Source of the DNA: Gonapodya prolifera JEL478
Taxonomy: Eukaryota; Monoblepharomycota; Monoblepharidomycetes; Monoblepharidales; Gonapodyaceae
Direction of reading: 5' to 3'
Assembly (NCBI GenBank): GCA_001574975.1
Contig: KQ965732.1
Coordinates: 1,064,131 to 1,128,130, forward strand
Length of the DNA stretch: 64,000 bases
The notes beneath the pieces were generated by a model. That model saw only the letters and a program-made list of their open reading frames with translations, did no database searches and was not told the origin of the DNA. Below are positions 49,484 through 60,365 of the stretch, one piece after another. The position numbers and the translations under genes were made by a program. How positions within the stretch are numbered: position 1 is the first letter of the stretch; every line of letters begins with the position of its first letter.

Positions 49484-50395
49484 TCAAAGGAAATGCCTTT
49501 GCGCATAGCTCTCCCAGTTTGACCACCCCAACGGCACGCTTTTCTTCTCGATGTCACCCAATGCTTTGTCAAAGTCCACACCAGAATCCCTCCCTGCGTC
49601 CAATTCCCCTTCAGCGGGTGTAGCGATAAGGGCAAAAGCGTCTGAATCCTGGCAGCTTTCAACCTCGGAAGGTGGAGAAAGTGCTTTGGCGGCCCGGGTG
49701 ACGTCGGGAACGATCATTCCTTCTGTTTGCAACGATTTCGATTTCAGTCCTCGTCATCCAAGAGTATGACTTGTCACTCACCGGTGAGAGCACCAGATCC
49801 TTCGGACATCCGTCTGATCAGAGAGGGTTGATCAGCGTTGGATTCCACTGGCTTTGGTGAAGGAGTCCCCGAAATGGACACCGATGCCATGCCCGGTGGG
49901 AGGAGGAGAACAGCGTCTCTGCGGCATTTCGTGGGCGAGCCGAAGGTTTCCACCGTAGCCTTTCGGGCAAACGGATATGTGTTCCCATGAGCGACGGTAT
50001 GACAGCGCGCGTAAGCCCTTTGTGGGTTGAACTGTTTGCGTTGTTCCGGTGACTCCGTTGCAGATAGAGCTTTGAAGCCATTGGAGTCCATAGCTCCTAC
50101 GTCTCCGCCTATGTAGAGTCGGCCGCCGATCATCCCAGACGTATGTGCAAGCCTTTGTGTGACGTGAATGGGGTTATGAAGAGATTACTCATCGTTGCTC
50201 AACCCTTTCCAAACAGCGAAATTCGTCTCCAAGTGAGCTCACCAGTTGAACGGAGACTCAGACACTTGGTTGTGGTCTCCAGGACTTGAAGTGACAGCGT
50301 CACGTGACCACACGTTGTCGTTTCTGGAACGACGAGTATCACTTGGGCTCTGTTTATCCGGAAGGGAAGGTGGTGTTGTGTTGCTAGCTTTCATC
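49484..50395 (-). CDS. Small protein of unknown function
   Basis: Three exons with clean GT-AG edges. Exon 1 begins at the ATG at 50395 (MKASNTTPPSLPDKQSPSDT) and ends SESPFNW. Exon 2 runs MIGGRLYIGGDVGAMDSNGF, then SPEQRKQFNPQRAYARCHTV and KATVETFGSPTKCRRDAVLL. Exon 3 gives EGMIVPDVTRAAKALSPPSE and DKALGDIEKKSVPLGWSNWE, and stops at 49484. The product is a little over 200 residues, Ser/Pro-rich, with no signal peptide, membrane segment or domain I recognise. PAEGELDAGRDSGVDFDKAL is acidic. It reads as a real gene mainly because three frames join without stops; function is unknown. Confidence 0.5.
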
Positions 50396-50847
50396 GCTTT
50401 GGTTTGAGTTTGGTTAATGTTTTGTTGAGTTTTGATTCGTTTGAGTGTGTGGACCCACCTCGCGGTTTAAATACGGTCTGTGGTCACGAGGCAGGGACTA
50501 GTTAATCCGTCACCCATGACTCATCAAAACGAGGACCCACCAAATCCACCCTATGGAGCTCTCGAGTCTCTGAGGGGCTTCTCCGAGAAAGAAAAAAGTT
50601 ATGTGAGGTCGCCTGGGAAAAACGCAAGGAAAGGCTCGATTGGCTTATCTCTTATCAGCTCCATTGTGCACACTATCCTATCATTCTATCATTTTCCGCA
50701 TTTTCTACGAAATGAGAAAGTAACGTCGATTTGGGCAAGAGTTGCGACCGGCAGAACCCGAAATTCAGCCTGACCACAGCATCATTTGCCACGCGCGGAC
50801 GCACAGCGAGTGATCTGGACTTGATAAGTGGTGGGAGTACGGCGAAG
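50396..50847. other. Divergent intergenic region
   Basis: About 450 bp between the starts of the unknown gene on the minus strand and the coiled-coil gene on the plus strand. No feature beyond presumed promoters was seen. Confidence 0.45.
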
Positions 50848-53800
50848 ATGGCAGATTTCATTGTCCAGAACGTTGGAGCTATCATTGGTGTTGGTGGAGG
50901 TGAGTTGGTGGAATCACCAGGACCAGTCAGTCCACCGTTACGGATAGAACGGCGCGCTAGAACACTTCGATGTGGTATTTCCATCCAAACGTATTGTATC
51001 GTCCCTGGTATGATCTGTTTTACTCACTGCCATTTCATTTTGCTCCCGACAAATCAAGTCACCGCACTGGCACTTTACTCGTGCGTTGCGAAGCTGCGCG
51101 TACCCCCACCCCAGACACGTGAAGCCGCAGAAGCTCTTGCCAGGCAACTCATTGAAGAAGAAGAAAAGAAGTCCGGTCGAAAGGGAGCACGGAGTGCTAC
51201 AGCATCCGCTGGGGTAGCTAGAGAACTCGCGCGGGAGGCCAGGAGGAGGAAGCGAGAAGCGAATTCCGAATGGTCACAAGCTAGCGGAACTGATGGTGAA
51301 CATGGACTGATTGGGGGGACGTCTGCGTCTGAGGGAGAGGTGAGTTCGAAACTGTACCGAATGGTACCACGTTCATGGAGACGTATGGCAAGGGGGAACA
51401 TACTGTCACAACTCGGACAGCACCGTGACGTTATTGCAACTTAATTCATCATATTTCCTACTCACGTGCTCCCGCCGTCGTCTTTGCTAGTCTGCCCGTC
51501 CGGCCAAGCCTCTCCCTGCGCCAAAGCCCGTACCACCTGTTCAGCAAAGGCAGTTGACATCTGGACCCCCAGAATCTGACGATTCAGACCTTCTCCTTCT
51601 CGCGAACCTTACAAAGGCCTCAAAACCGGCAGCAACTGCACCTGCGGTCCCACCCAAGGCAGCAGTCTCGTCGCCCGTTGCTGCCCCCAAGAAAACCGTC
51701 CAGGAAGAGTCAACTGCATCATCGGCAGTGCGAAAGCCACCCGCATCACCAACTCGCAATGTCCCCGCCTCTCTGCCACCACCAGCTGCTGCCGCGCCCG
51801 TCACTGTATCACGCGCTCTTCCGGCATCTTCTGTTCCAGCACCTGCGTCGGCGCAGCCAGAACCTTCGGCCAAATCGAAACCTGCCGAAGCCGCAAAGAC
51901 CTCCACCAAACCGTCGGCGCGCACTCGAACGCCTTCCCCGACCAAGCCCCATTCGGCGCCCAAGATCTCTCCACAGCGTGAATTGATAGAGTCCTCTCCT
52001 GCCGCCAACCCCGCATTGGCCGAGGCCGAGGCCACCGTCGCAAGTTTAAAAGCTCAACTATCCGCATCCAACGCCTCCAACGCCGCGCTTAGGGAATCCT
52101 ATTCCGTCCTTCGCGACTCAAACACAACCATCCAGTCCGCTCTCAGTGAGGCGCTTTCGACATCCTCCGAAGCCAGAACCGAACTGGAGCAGGCGAAGAC
52201 AGAAGCTACCAAAGCGAAGCAGGAGGCAGAAAAGTTGGCCAAGGAGGCGCATTTGTGGAGGGAAAGGGCGGAAAGAGCCAGAGACGACGGAGAGAAGGCG
52301 AAGAGGGAGAAGGAGGAATGGGAAGGAAGAGCAAAAGTGAAAGGGGCGGAGGTGCAGGTTCGTTATCAGTGTGCTGTTTTGTTCTTTACCGCCCGACTCA
52401 TATTCTTTTCATTGGATTGGTTTCCACATGATATTCAATCTCAACCCATATAGCAAGCATCGCAGCAGGCTAATCTCGCACTCGCTCGCCTTCAGGAGGT
52501 CACTACGGCCCACGCTGCATCGGGAACCACAATCGCACTCCTCACGACCCAAAACGTGCATCTCTCGGCCCAGCTCTCGCAATCAGCCTCTGAGAACAAC
52601 CATCTGCGTTCTTTGGTTGATTCTCTGGGAGCGCAAGCTGAAGCGCTCAAACGAGACCACGAGGCACTGCGGGAAGTTGCGCAGGGTTACGAGAGGAGCG
52701 CAAGGGAGGCAGACGGGTCGTTGGACGTTGAGCGAAAGGCGAGGGAAGACGCTGAAGCAAAGGCTAGGGAGCTGGAAGCAGCCTTGGATGCCGCGACGGA
52801 GGAGGCAAAAGTAGCAAGGGAGACTGCTTCTTCGGCCAAGTCATCTGGTCCTGCACTGGAAGCTGTTGCCGAAACTGAACGTCTCCTCGCAGAAACGAAG
52901 GCTCGAGTTGTCGAACTGGAATGGGAGTTGGGCGAGGAGACCTCGGCCAAGCAGCGTGGTTTTGTGGAGGCTGAAGGACTTCGCAAAATGCCACTTGTGG
53001 CCGAGGACAAAGTGAGAGAAGTAGAAGCAGCTGCGGAGGCGAAAGCTAAGGCAGCCCCTGTGAAAGTCGAGGTGGAGCACAAGGTTGATGCGCAACTTGC
53101 GGAAAGGCTCAGAGCTGCGAGCGAGGGTCGTGAAGCGGCGTCTCGTTACCTCGCACAAGTAGCCGAAGAGCTTCAAACGAGCAAGGATTCCATCGCGAGC
53201 CTACAAAAGAAGCTTACTCAGGTTGAATCCGAGAGGAACGCCTTGCAATCTGCCCCTCGTACCCTACCAGCAGCTTTGCCTGCTTCTCACGCTGCACCAT
53301 CCGCAATTGTTGATACGGATTTGAGCTCGGCGCTAGAGGATGCCCGTAGGGCTGCTCAGGTTGCACAAACGAGGGCCATTGAAGCTGAGGAGAAATTGAG
53401 GTTGGAGAGGGCGAAGCATGCCGTGAAGGCTGACGTGCCCAAAAAGGAGGACGTGAGAGCTGCGGCAGAGGAGATTGTGAAAGGCCAGAAGGAACTCGCG
53501 GTAGCTGTTGAGAAATTGACGGCAAGAAAAGATGTGGAAGGTGTCCCGTCAACGAAGGGTGTGAGCTTGGACTCTGAGAATTTGGCAAAGTTGAGAGCAC
53601 AGGAAAGCACGACCGCGCGGTACTTGGAGCATGTCTTGGAGGAGCTTGCAGCGACGAAGCGCAAGGTTGTGGCTGTGCAGGCGCAAAAGTTGAAAGAGGT
53701 GCAGTCGGTAACAGAAGCGGCGGTGGTTGCGGCCGAACCAAAGGATACCAAGCAAGGGGAGGAACTTCTTAAGAAGTACGCGGAACTGCAAAACGAACTT

Positions 53801-54221
53801 GCACGGCGGAATGATGCGGCGACCGAGCATGCACGATATCTCGCCACTGTCGTCGGTGCTGTCGAGGGTCGCCTTTCTGCGCTTGCCTCAAGTGCAAGCT
53901 CCGCTTCCCGGTCTGGCTCACCGAGTCGCAAAGTGGCTTCAAATACTACTGCGACCACACCGGTCACCTCTGTCTCGACCTCAACGGCGACTAGCCCTGT
54001 CCGAACCAGCAACAAGATGAGTGCCGCACATCCAGATGTGGCCGATGTGGCGTCAGGGGATGCGGAGGTGGTGGTAGGTGTGGAAGTGGGAACAGGTCCG
54101 GCAGGCGGTAGAGGGGACGGCACACTAACGCCAGACAGTATTGAGGTGAGAATGGGGATTTTAAGTACGAATCCATTAACTGGTTAATTGACCATATTGC
54201 CCTCAGGGTGAAGTTGTTTAG
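50848..54221 (+). CDS. N-terminally membrane-anchored long coiled-coil protein
   Basis: Not assigned to a family. Splicing near 50900 and 51058 gives MADFIVQNVGAIIGVGG joined to VTALALYSCVAKLRV, a single N-terminal membrane anchor. Then follow a charged helix (REAAEALARQLIEEEEKKSG, ARELAREARRRKREA), a Pro/Ala/Ser/Lys-rich disordered stretch (about 51500-52010), and more than 600 residues of strong heptad coiled coil (for example RTELEQAKTEATKAKQEAEK, TERLLAETKARVVELEWELG, LRAQESTTARYLEHVLEELA). A short degenerate repeat appears: REAASRYLAQVAEELQTSKD and TTARYLEHVLEELAATKRK, with a third relative at EHARYLATVVGAVEGRLSA. A last intron at 54148 joins a tiny exon ending EGEVV at 54219-54221. The layout recalls kinectin or p180, but this may be convergent. 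Probably an ER or organelle tether; inference only. Confidence 0.65.
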
Positions 54222-54483
54222 GGGTGATAATGTGAGCGCGCATTCCTCATTTTAGAAGCAGAATTGATCGAAAAAGCAATCTACCGTCGTGTGTACTTAA
54301 GCGTGAAATAATGCACAGATACTCCAAACTCGGAAGCAATTATTACTAAGTACTGGAAGCTGTGCGACCGTGAGGACCGTGAGGCGCAGGCAAGAAGCCA
54401 AGGAGCCAAGACTCCTCTCGGCGGGGGAGGATTTCCCGGTCTCTTGTCTTTCCAAATACGACCATCTGTCGATTGCACATCCG

Positions 54484-57400
54484 ATGCAGACGATTTCTCG
54501 CTTGGGAGCAAGGCTGCTGCTCCTCTTGGGGCTGGTGGCTGCCTCCAAAGTTGCCGCCGCGGTCACCTCACGTTTGTCACATCGGGCCCTTATCCTCACA
54601 AACGACAACGGAGGCCAAGACGGTGTGTCACTGCATCGCAAATATCCGTGATACGTACGAAAATCCCCATCTATATTCCTCGACGGTCGCATATAGCTCC
54701 TGAACAAACGTTCGCAGGATACGAAATACCGTGGGACACCTTGTCAATTCCTCAAACTGGTTATTCGGGCAATCTGCCTCTTTTCAATACCGATGGCTCC
54801 CCAAAGTATTCATTGATTGTGCTCACGTCCACCTCCCTCCAATATTTGAATTCGTCGTCGGGCCTTTACGTCTCACCCCTCACCACGTCCCAATGGTCTT
54901 ACGTAGGTGTTTCTCCTGACAGCAAAGCCTGCCCTGGTCTCATGACTTTGTTGCATCAACAAGCTGGAATCCTACGAACTCACGTACTCCGTCCGACGAG
55001 TGGTTCTCAACGACTTTCCGACGTCCTCCGAAGGAACTGTTTCGCTTGGCGGAACGAGCGAGGTCCAGAATGTGGCTGTTGTCGCGGACTTTGCGAATTT
55101 GGCACATATGAAGTCGACCGGGAAATTGGACACGACCGGCTTATACCATTGTATGTTTTTTTCCCATTTGAGGTCATTCCACTAGTCCGTTGTTTCACCT
55201 GTTTTCCTTCGGTCACTTTCAGACCCAGCCAATATCTACAGTCCTCTTCCGTCCAATATTGCAAATGTAACGCAATGCGCGACTCTTGATCCCAGCGCCA
55301 GCTTCCCATCCACGACTACGGCTTGCGTGGTCGTTCGTTACAACAAGTGGGTTGGACTTCGATACCGGTCTTGCGCATTCTTGTCTTGCTGCGTACTCAC
55401 TGGTGTGACTTTCATTCATGCACCACAGTGGTCGTGAAGCAATGCGCTTTTTCCTCAGCTTTGGATGGTGGAGCTCAACGTCTCTTTGGCTTGACCACAT
55501 GTGGCTGGCGTGGGGTATGCGTCAGTTGCTACCGGGCTGGCGCAGGACAATTATGCTGGGTCAGGTGGACGATCTTTTCCGTAGGTTATTTTTCGACATG
55601 TTATTGTTTAAAACCCGAGTCTGGATCTCCGCGCATTGCAGTTACAACCGAGACGACGCCAACACAAACCACCGCGTCGTACGACTATCGCCTTACCTAT
55701 GCCGACCTCCAGGCGGTAGAAGCTTGGATGGCCGACCTCAACACCCGATTGCCAACGGGCAGCTCGTTCAAGCTAGAGCTCTGCTTCAATGGAGACGGAG
55801 TCTTGGAGCAAATCGCAGACACTACCGACTATTATATTAACGTTGACACTGAGCGATACGTCGACTTGGAGTTTATCAAGCCTGCCGGCGCGAAGGGTGA
55901 AGTTCGTGAGTATTCTGCTCTTACTCTGCAGTAAATTTGGAGGTATAAATCACGCTTGTGTGTTAGGGTGGCCCGCAACGTTTGACACTGCTTGGGCAGT
56001 TGCAGACCTCAAAGGAGATGCTCTGTACAAATCCCTCGTTGAAGGCGGCATCGCGAGTGGAAACTTCTACTGGACCTCCCATACGTTCACGCACGAAAAT
56101 TTCGACAACGTTTCCTACTCTGACATCACAAACGGTGAGCCTGCCTTCCCCAGAAAGTTGGAATAGTCCCTCATATGCTCCTTCGCAACAGAACTTACTG
56201 TAAACTACAAGATGGCCGGTCCAACCTATCTAAATCTGCTTGGGAAGCCGTACTGGAGCAACAAAACAATGGTCACCCCGCAAATCAGTGGCCTACACAA
56301 TGGTGAAGACAAAACACGTCAAAAAGTGTGGCTTCTTTTGACTATCTATTTATGTACGTGATTTAGAATGGGCGCTGAAAGCTCTGACCGACTTCGGCAT
56401 TGTTGGAGTTGTCGGTGACAACTCGAGGTGAGAATCCGTCGTGATTGTGAAAACGGTTGTTTTGCTGACGTTGATTTAGACCTGCAATCACCCCTTCAAA
56501 CGTGTACGACTTTTGGGTCTCCACGACGGCGACTTCAAACTATGCTGGATACACCGTCATTCCAAGGTTTGTTGGGTGATTTGATCTGCAGTAGTACCGC
56601 GCTAATTGCCTCCCAACTCCAGGTGGCCCTGCCACGTGTACTTCTTCGCAACCACTCCAGCTGAGATCGAATACGTGTACAACGTAATGTACAACACAAC
56701 ATTGGGCATTTCTAATTGGACCCAAATTTTGGAGCGAGAAGGCGCGAGACAACTCCAGCTGTTCATGTCGATTCGCCACGACCCAACTATGTTTCACCAA
56801 GCTAACTTGAGGTCTATCGACATGCCCACTGTGACGGTAGGAGGAAAAACAGGCCAGCTAAGTGTTCTTGAACAGGTTCGTTGATTCGTAGTGTTTTGTT
56901 TTCTTATGAGGTGTCATTAACATCATGTCACGTTATAGTGGATGGAAAAGGTTCTGTCAGTTTACCTTGCCCTGGTGGACTGGCCTGTTGTGAGGTAAGT
57001 TCACGATTAGAACATGGGGAAAGGTTAGCATTTGGTCCTTACGCATTCACACCCTTTAACTAAGCTACCACGGTGACACTCTCTACGACTTGTACGCTGA
57101 GCGCATGACACGCTCGACGTGTGGAGCTTCTGTTTCGTACGACCTCGTGAACAATGGCGATGGGACAAGTTCCATCAACACGCTTTACGTCACAAGTTCG
57201 TCAAACTGTGCGGTGCGCCTTACGGTACCGGCCAGCGTCATTGTAGCTTCTGGACAAACCATTGAAAAGATCGGCAACGATTTTGCGGTGAGAGTGCCTT
57301 TGGTTTTGCACGTGGGTATCTATCTAACTCTACACAAACGCATATACAGACAATTGTGGTTCAATCGATCGCCGGTACAACTCAAGTTGTCACTTTAAGT

Positions 57401-59873
57401 GAACCCATTACTTTGTACGTCCAAGCTCGGTTTTTAAGCGCGGGACATCACATGTTAAAGAACAATATTAGTGCCAGTCCCATAATCCAGTCAACATCTA
57501 CTACGACTCTCTCCACAACGACAACGACTTCGTCTACTTCGTGAGTACCGTTATTGCCTCTAGTGCTTTGGTGTTGGAAGTATAATCGACATTTCATAAC
57601 AACAAGCACCGCCACCCAGTCAACAACCGGAATCACCACATCTACCACGACTCTCTCCACAACAGCAAAAACTACGTCCACTTCGTAAGTACTGTTGTTG
57701 CATTCAGACCTTTGGTGTCGAAAGTATAATTGACGTTTCATAAGAACAAGCACCATCACCCAGTCAACAACCGGAATCACCACGAGTGCTACGACTCTCT
57801 CCACAACAGCAAAAGCTACGTCTATCGCGTGAGTACTGTTATTAAATCCAGAGCTTGGCGTTCAAAGTATAATCGACATTTTATAAGAACAAGCACTTTC
57901 ACCCAGTCAACAACAGGAATCACATCGACCGTTGCGTGAGTACAGACTAAATGCGAGCGTGTTTTTCAAGAATGCCAATACTTCTACAGTGCCAGAACAA
58001 CTAACAAGGCAACGTCTACCGCGGCTGTATCCAGTCTGTGAGTGCAACACTGCGACTGAGTCGAAACGTACTCTGACTCAGCAATAGCGCCAGCACAAGT
58101 ATCCAGTCGACAGCTACAACTCCGACCTCACCCTCGTGAGTGCCAATGTACCTCGCTTGACATTTAGCCGAACGTTCATTGACATTCATTGGTTCTGTTT
58201 CAAACGGCGTCCGATCATCAGTACAACCCAGAGTGCAACTTTGTCCCGCACCACGACGGCAAGCGCCATAACAAGTCCTTGCACATCCACCACGGGCTAT
58301 TGTGTCGACACATCGACGCTCCTGCGGACTGTCTCAACCGCAGCTGGGACTTATCAAGTTGTTGTGCAAGTTTGGACGCTTACTGCCAAGGATTTGTTCG
58401 TTGAGCTCCACGATGTGAGTTTGGTCCTGAAGGTTGACGCAACGTTCGAAACCTACTGATATTGGGAACACTCGCCAGACCGCAACGGGCGCGATTGTGT
58501 CCAATTACGCATACAACTCGATCGCCGCTTCCACTGGGTCGAACTACGTGAGTCTTGATTCGAGTTTGGCATGTCAAATGAATGAAGATATGAACGCAAT
58601 GTTTAGGTCAATTACACCTTTGCGGTGACATGGCCAGCGCTACCAACGACCACTTCGTATAACTGGTTCGTCTGGCTGACAACACCCGGCGGGGGTTGGG
58701 GAGCGGAACTCTGGAATCAGGTGCGCTGAGTTGCGGAAACATGCGAGAAATTGACTCACAATGTCATCTTAGGTCATCCCAGTCGCGATCGGGACTTCAC
58801 CTTCCACTACAACCCTCGTTCGTTCGACCACCACGATCGCTGCAGTGACAACATCTCTTGCGAGCCCATGCACTGCCGGTGCAACCTACTGCGTCGACAC
58901 GACCACTCTCCCGCTGAGCGTATCGTCTGCCGCCGGAACGTACAGCGTTACAGTCAAGGTTTGGTCTAAGACGGCATTGGATGCGTTCGTGGAGCTTCAT
59001 CAGGTGAAGATGGGGAAAGACGTGAAAGTGCATTATCGCTCGTACTGAGATTGCTCGCCCACCTCACTTGTAGACCAGCAACGGAGCTTTGGTGTCGAAC
59101 TATGCTTATAGCTCGATTCCAGCGTCCACGAGCTCAACCTACACGAGCTTTACGTTTGCTGTGACGTACAGTGCTCTCACAAGTCCTCCTTACAACTGGT
59201 GAGCGGTGTCGTCATCTTGAGTGAGCGTGCAAAAGTTGACTCTCTTTCGAATCGACAGGTTCGTGTGGATTACAAGCCCGGGTGCTGGATGGAATGGCAT
59301 GCTCTGGAACCAGGTTTGAACATGATTTCGAAGCATATACATGGGAATCGAATCTAACAAAGCAAACCAATATTCGCAAAAGGTCATTGCCGTGTCGGTC
59401 TCGTCGGCCTCCAAAACTACGACCATCTCGGCAGCCCCCAAGGCCACGACCACTGTGGTGTTGACTAGCCCCTGCGCTGGAGGTGCCACTCAGTGCGTCG
59501 ACGTCACGTCGTTTCCGTCGTCTGTGTCTGCCACTGGAGGGACGTTCACCGTGAGCGTGCGGCTGTGGGCGGCGACAGCCAAGGACACTTTCGTGGAGTT
59601 GCACCAGGTAGGTTGTCACGTGTCACGCAGCGGGATGGTAAAGCGGAGGATAACGATCCTGTCACTCAGAAAACTTCCGGAACGCTGGTCTCCAACTACG
59701 GTTACAACAGCGTGGCCGCTGCGTCGTCGTCGTCCTACGCGACGTACACGTACACGTTGACCGTCCCTGCGCTCACGTCTGCGCCTTACGTGTTCTTCGT
59801 GTGGTTCACCAACCCGGGCGCCGGGTGGTCCGGAAACACGTTCCAGCAGGTTATTGACGTGAATGTGGCGTGA
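54484..59873 (+). CDS. Secreted Agd3-like (CE18) exopolysaccharide deacetylase with mucin-like and triplicated C-terminal domains
   Basis: The N-terminus MQTISRLGARLLLLLGLVAA is a signal peptide. A first region with QTFAGYEIPWDTLSIPQTGY and YSLIVLTSTSLQYLNSSSG resembles the CBM87 part of Aspergillus Agd3. The deacetylase part shows DLNTRLPTGSSFKLELCFNG, FDTAWAVADLKGD and SHTFTHENFDNVSYSDI, whose HTFTH supplies the metal-binding histidine pair. Later segments VVGDNSRPAITP and LFMSIRHDPTMFHQ also fit. Agd3 removes acetyl groups from galactosaminogalactan; this substrate is inferred. After about 57480 the gene becomes Ser/Thr-rich and repetitive (STTTLSTTAKTTSTS). From about 58260 to 59870 a roughly 110-residue domain occurs three times. 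The gene ends VIDVNVA at 59873. About twenty introns; several edges were placed by pattern only. The mucin and repeat part could be a separate gene, but frames and intron spacing favour one. Confidence 0.72.
57541..57935 (+). repeat. Tandem exon-intron units of 144 bp
   Basis: Splice donors recur at 57541, 57685 and 57829, exactly 144 bp apart, with a shorter unit ending near 57935. Each unit holds an intron whose sequence is itself conserved (TATAATCGACATTTCATAA-like) and an exon beginning CACC..CACCCAGTCAACAAC. Both parts are alike between copies, so the whole exon-intron block was duplicated recently. The exons encode Ser/Thr-rich mucin-like sequence. Confidence 0.85.
58260..59873 (+). repeat. 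Triplicated unknown extracellular domain
   Basis: Three copies start near 58260, 58848 and 59460. Shared blocks are TSPC..G..YCVDTSTL, then GTYxVxVxVWxxTAKDxFVELHQ (split here by an intron in all three copies at the same codon), then LVSNYAYNSIAAS, and finally PYNWFVWxTxPGxGWxGxLWNQ. The pattern of alternating hydrophobics suggests a beta-sandwich. Each copy is preceded by a short Ser/Thr-rich linker. Confidence 0.8.
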
Positions 59874-60365
59874 GTGCAGCAGAGAAAGGGGCAGCAATGT
59901 GTGGAATCAGGTCCTCGCCCCCACCCCCACCCCACGTCGGGTGTGTCAGCATGAAAATGATCAAATAATTACGTACTGGCACTTGGTCTCTCAAAGCGCC
60001 GCTGCATTGGCGTACTTGCATTTCGTAAAAGTCTAGAAGTAATCAATATATGGCAGCAAGCGTGACTGAAACACTTGGGCGATTAGTCCGAGGGCTGCGG
60101 ACAATGCTGTTGCTTCGGTCACGGGCACTGTTTTGCAAAAAGTAAAGTAGCGCATTTCGGGGATTGCCAGGGAATTGGACACGCAGGTGAGTCGATGTGA
60201 AAAGATTGGTGATCGTGGATAGCAGCGTATCTCTCCAGTTGGGAAGATCCCTCCTTCACGAGTCACGCTTGTCCCCGCCAATCATCACTGTTTCTCATAA
60301 CAGTTGCTCACCAATAAAATTGGATCGTTTCTAGGATCCCCTGTCCATTTTCTTTGATTCGCGAG
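59874..60365. other. Intergenic region
   Basis: About 490 bp upstream of the FGAM synthase gene. A short C-rich run (CCCCCACCCCCACCCCAC) lies near 59920. No gene seen. Confidence 0.45.

Noticed and set aside
49099-49623. 174-codon plus-strand frame
   Set aside because: It overlaps the last exon of the spliced minus-strand gene at 49484-50395, has no ATG-linked domain and is low-complexity Ser/Pro/Arg.
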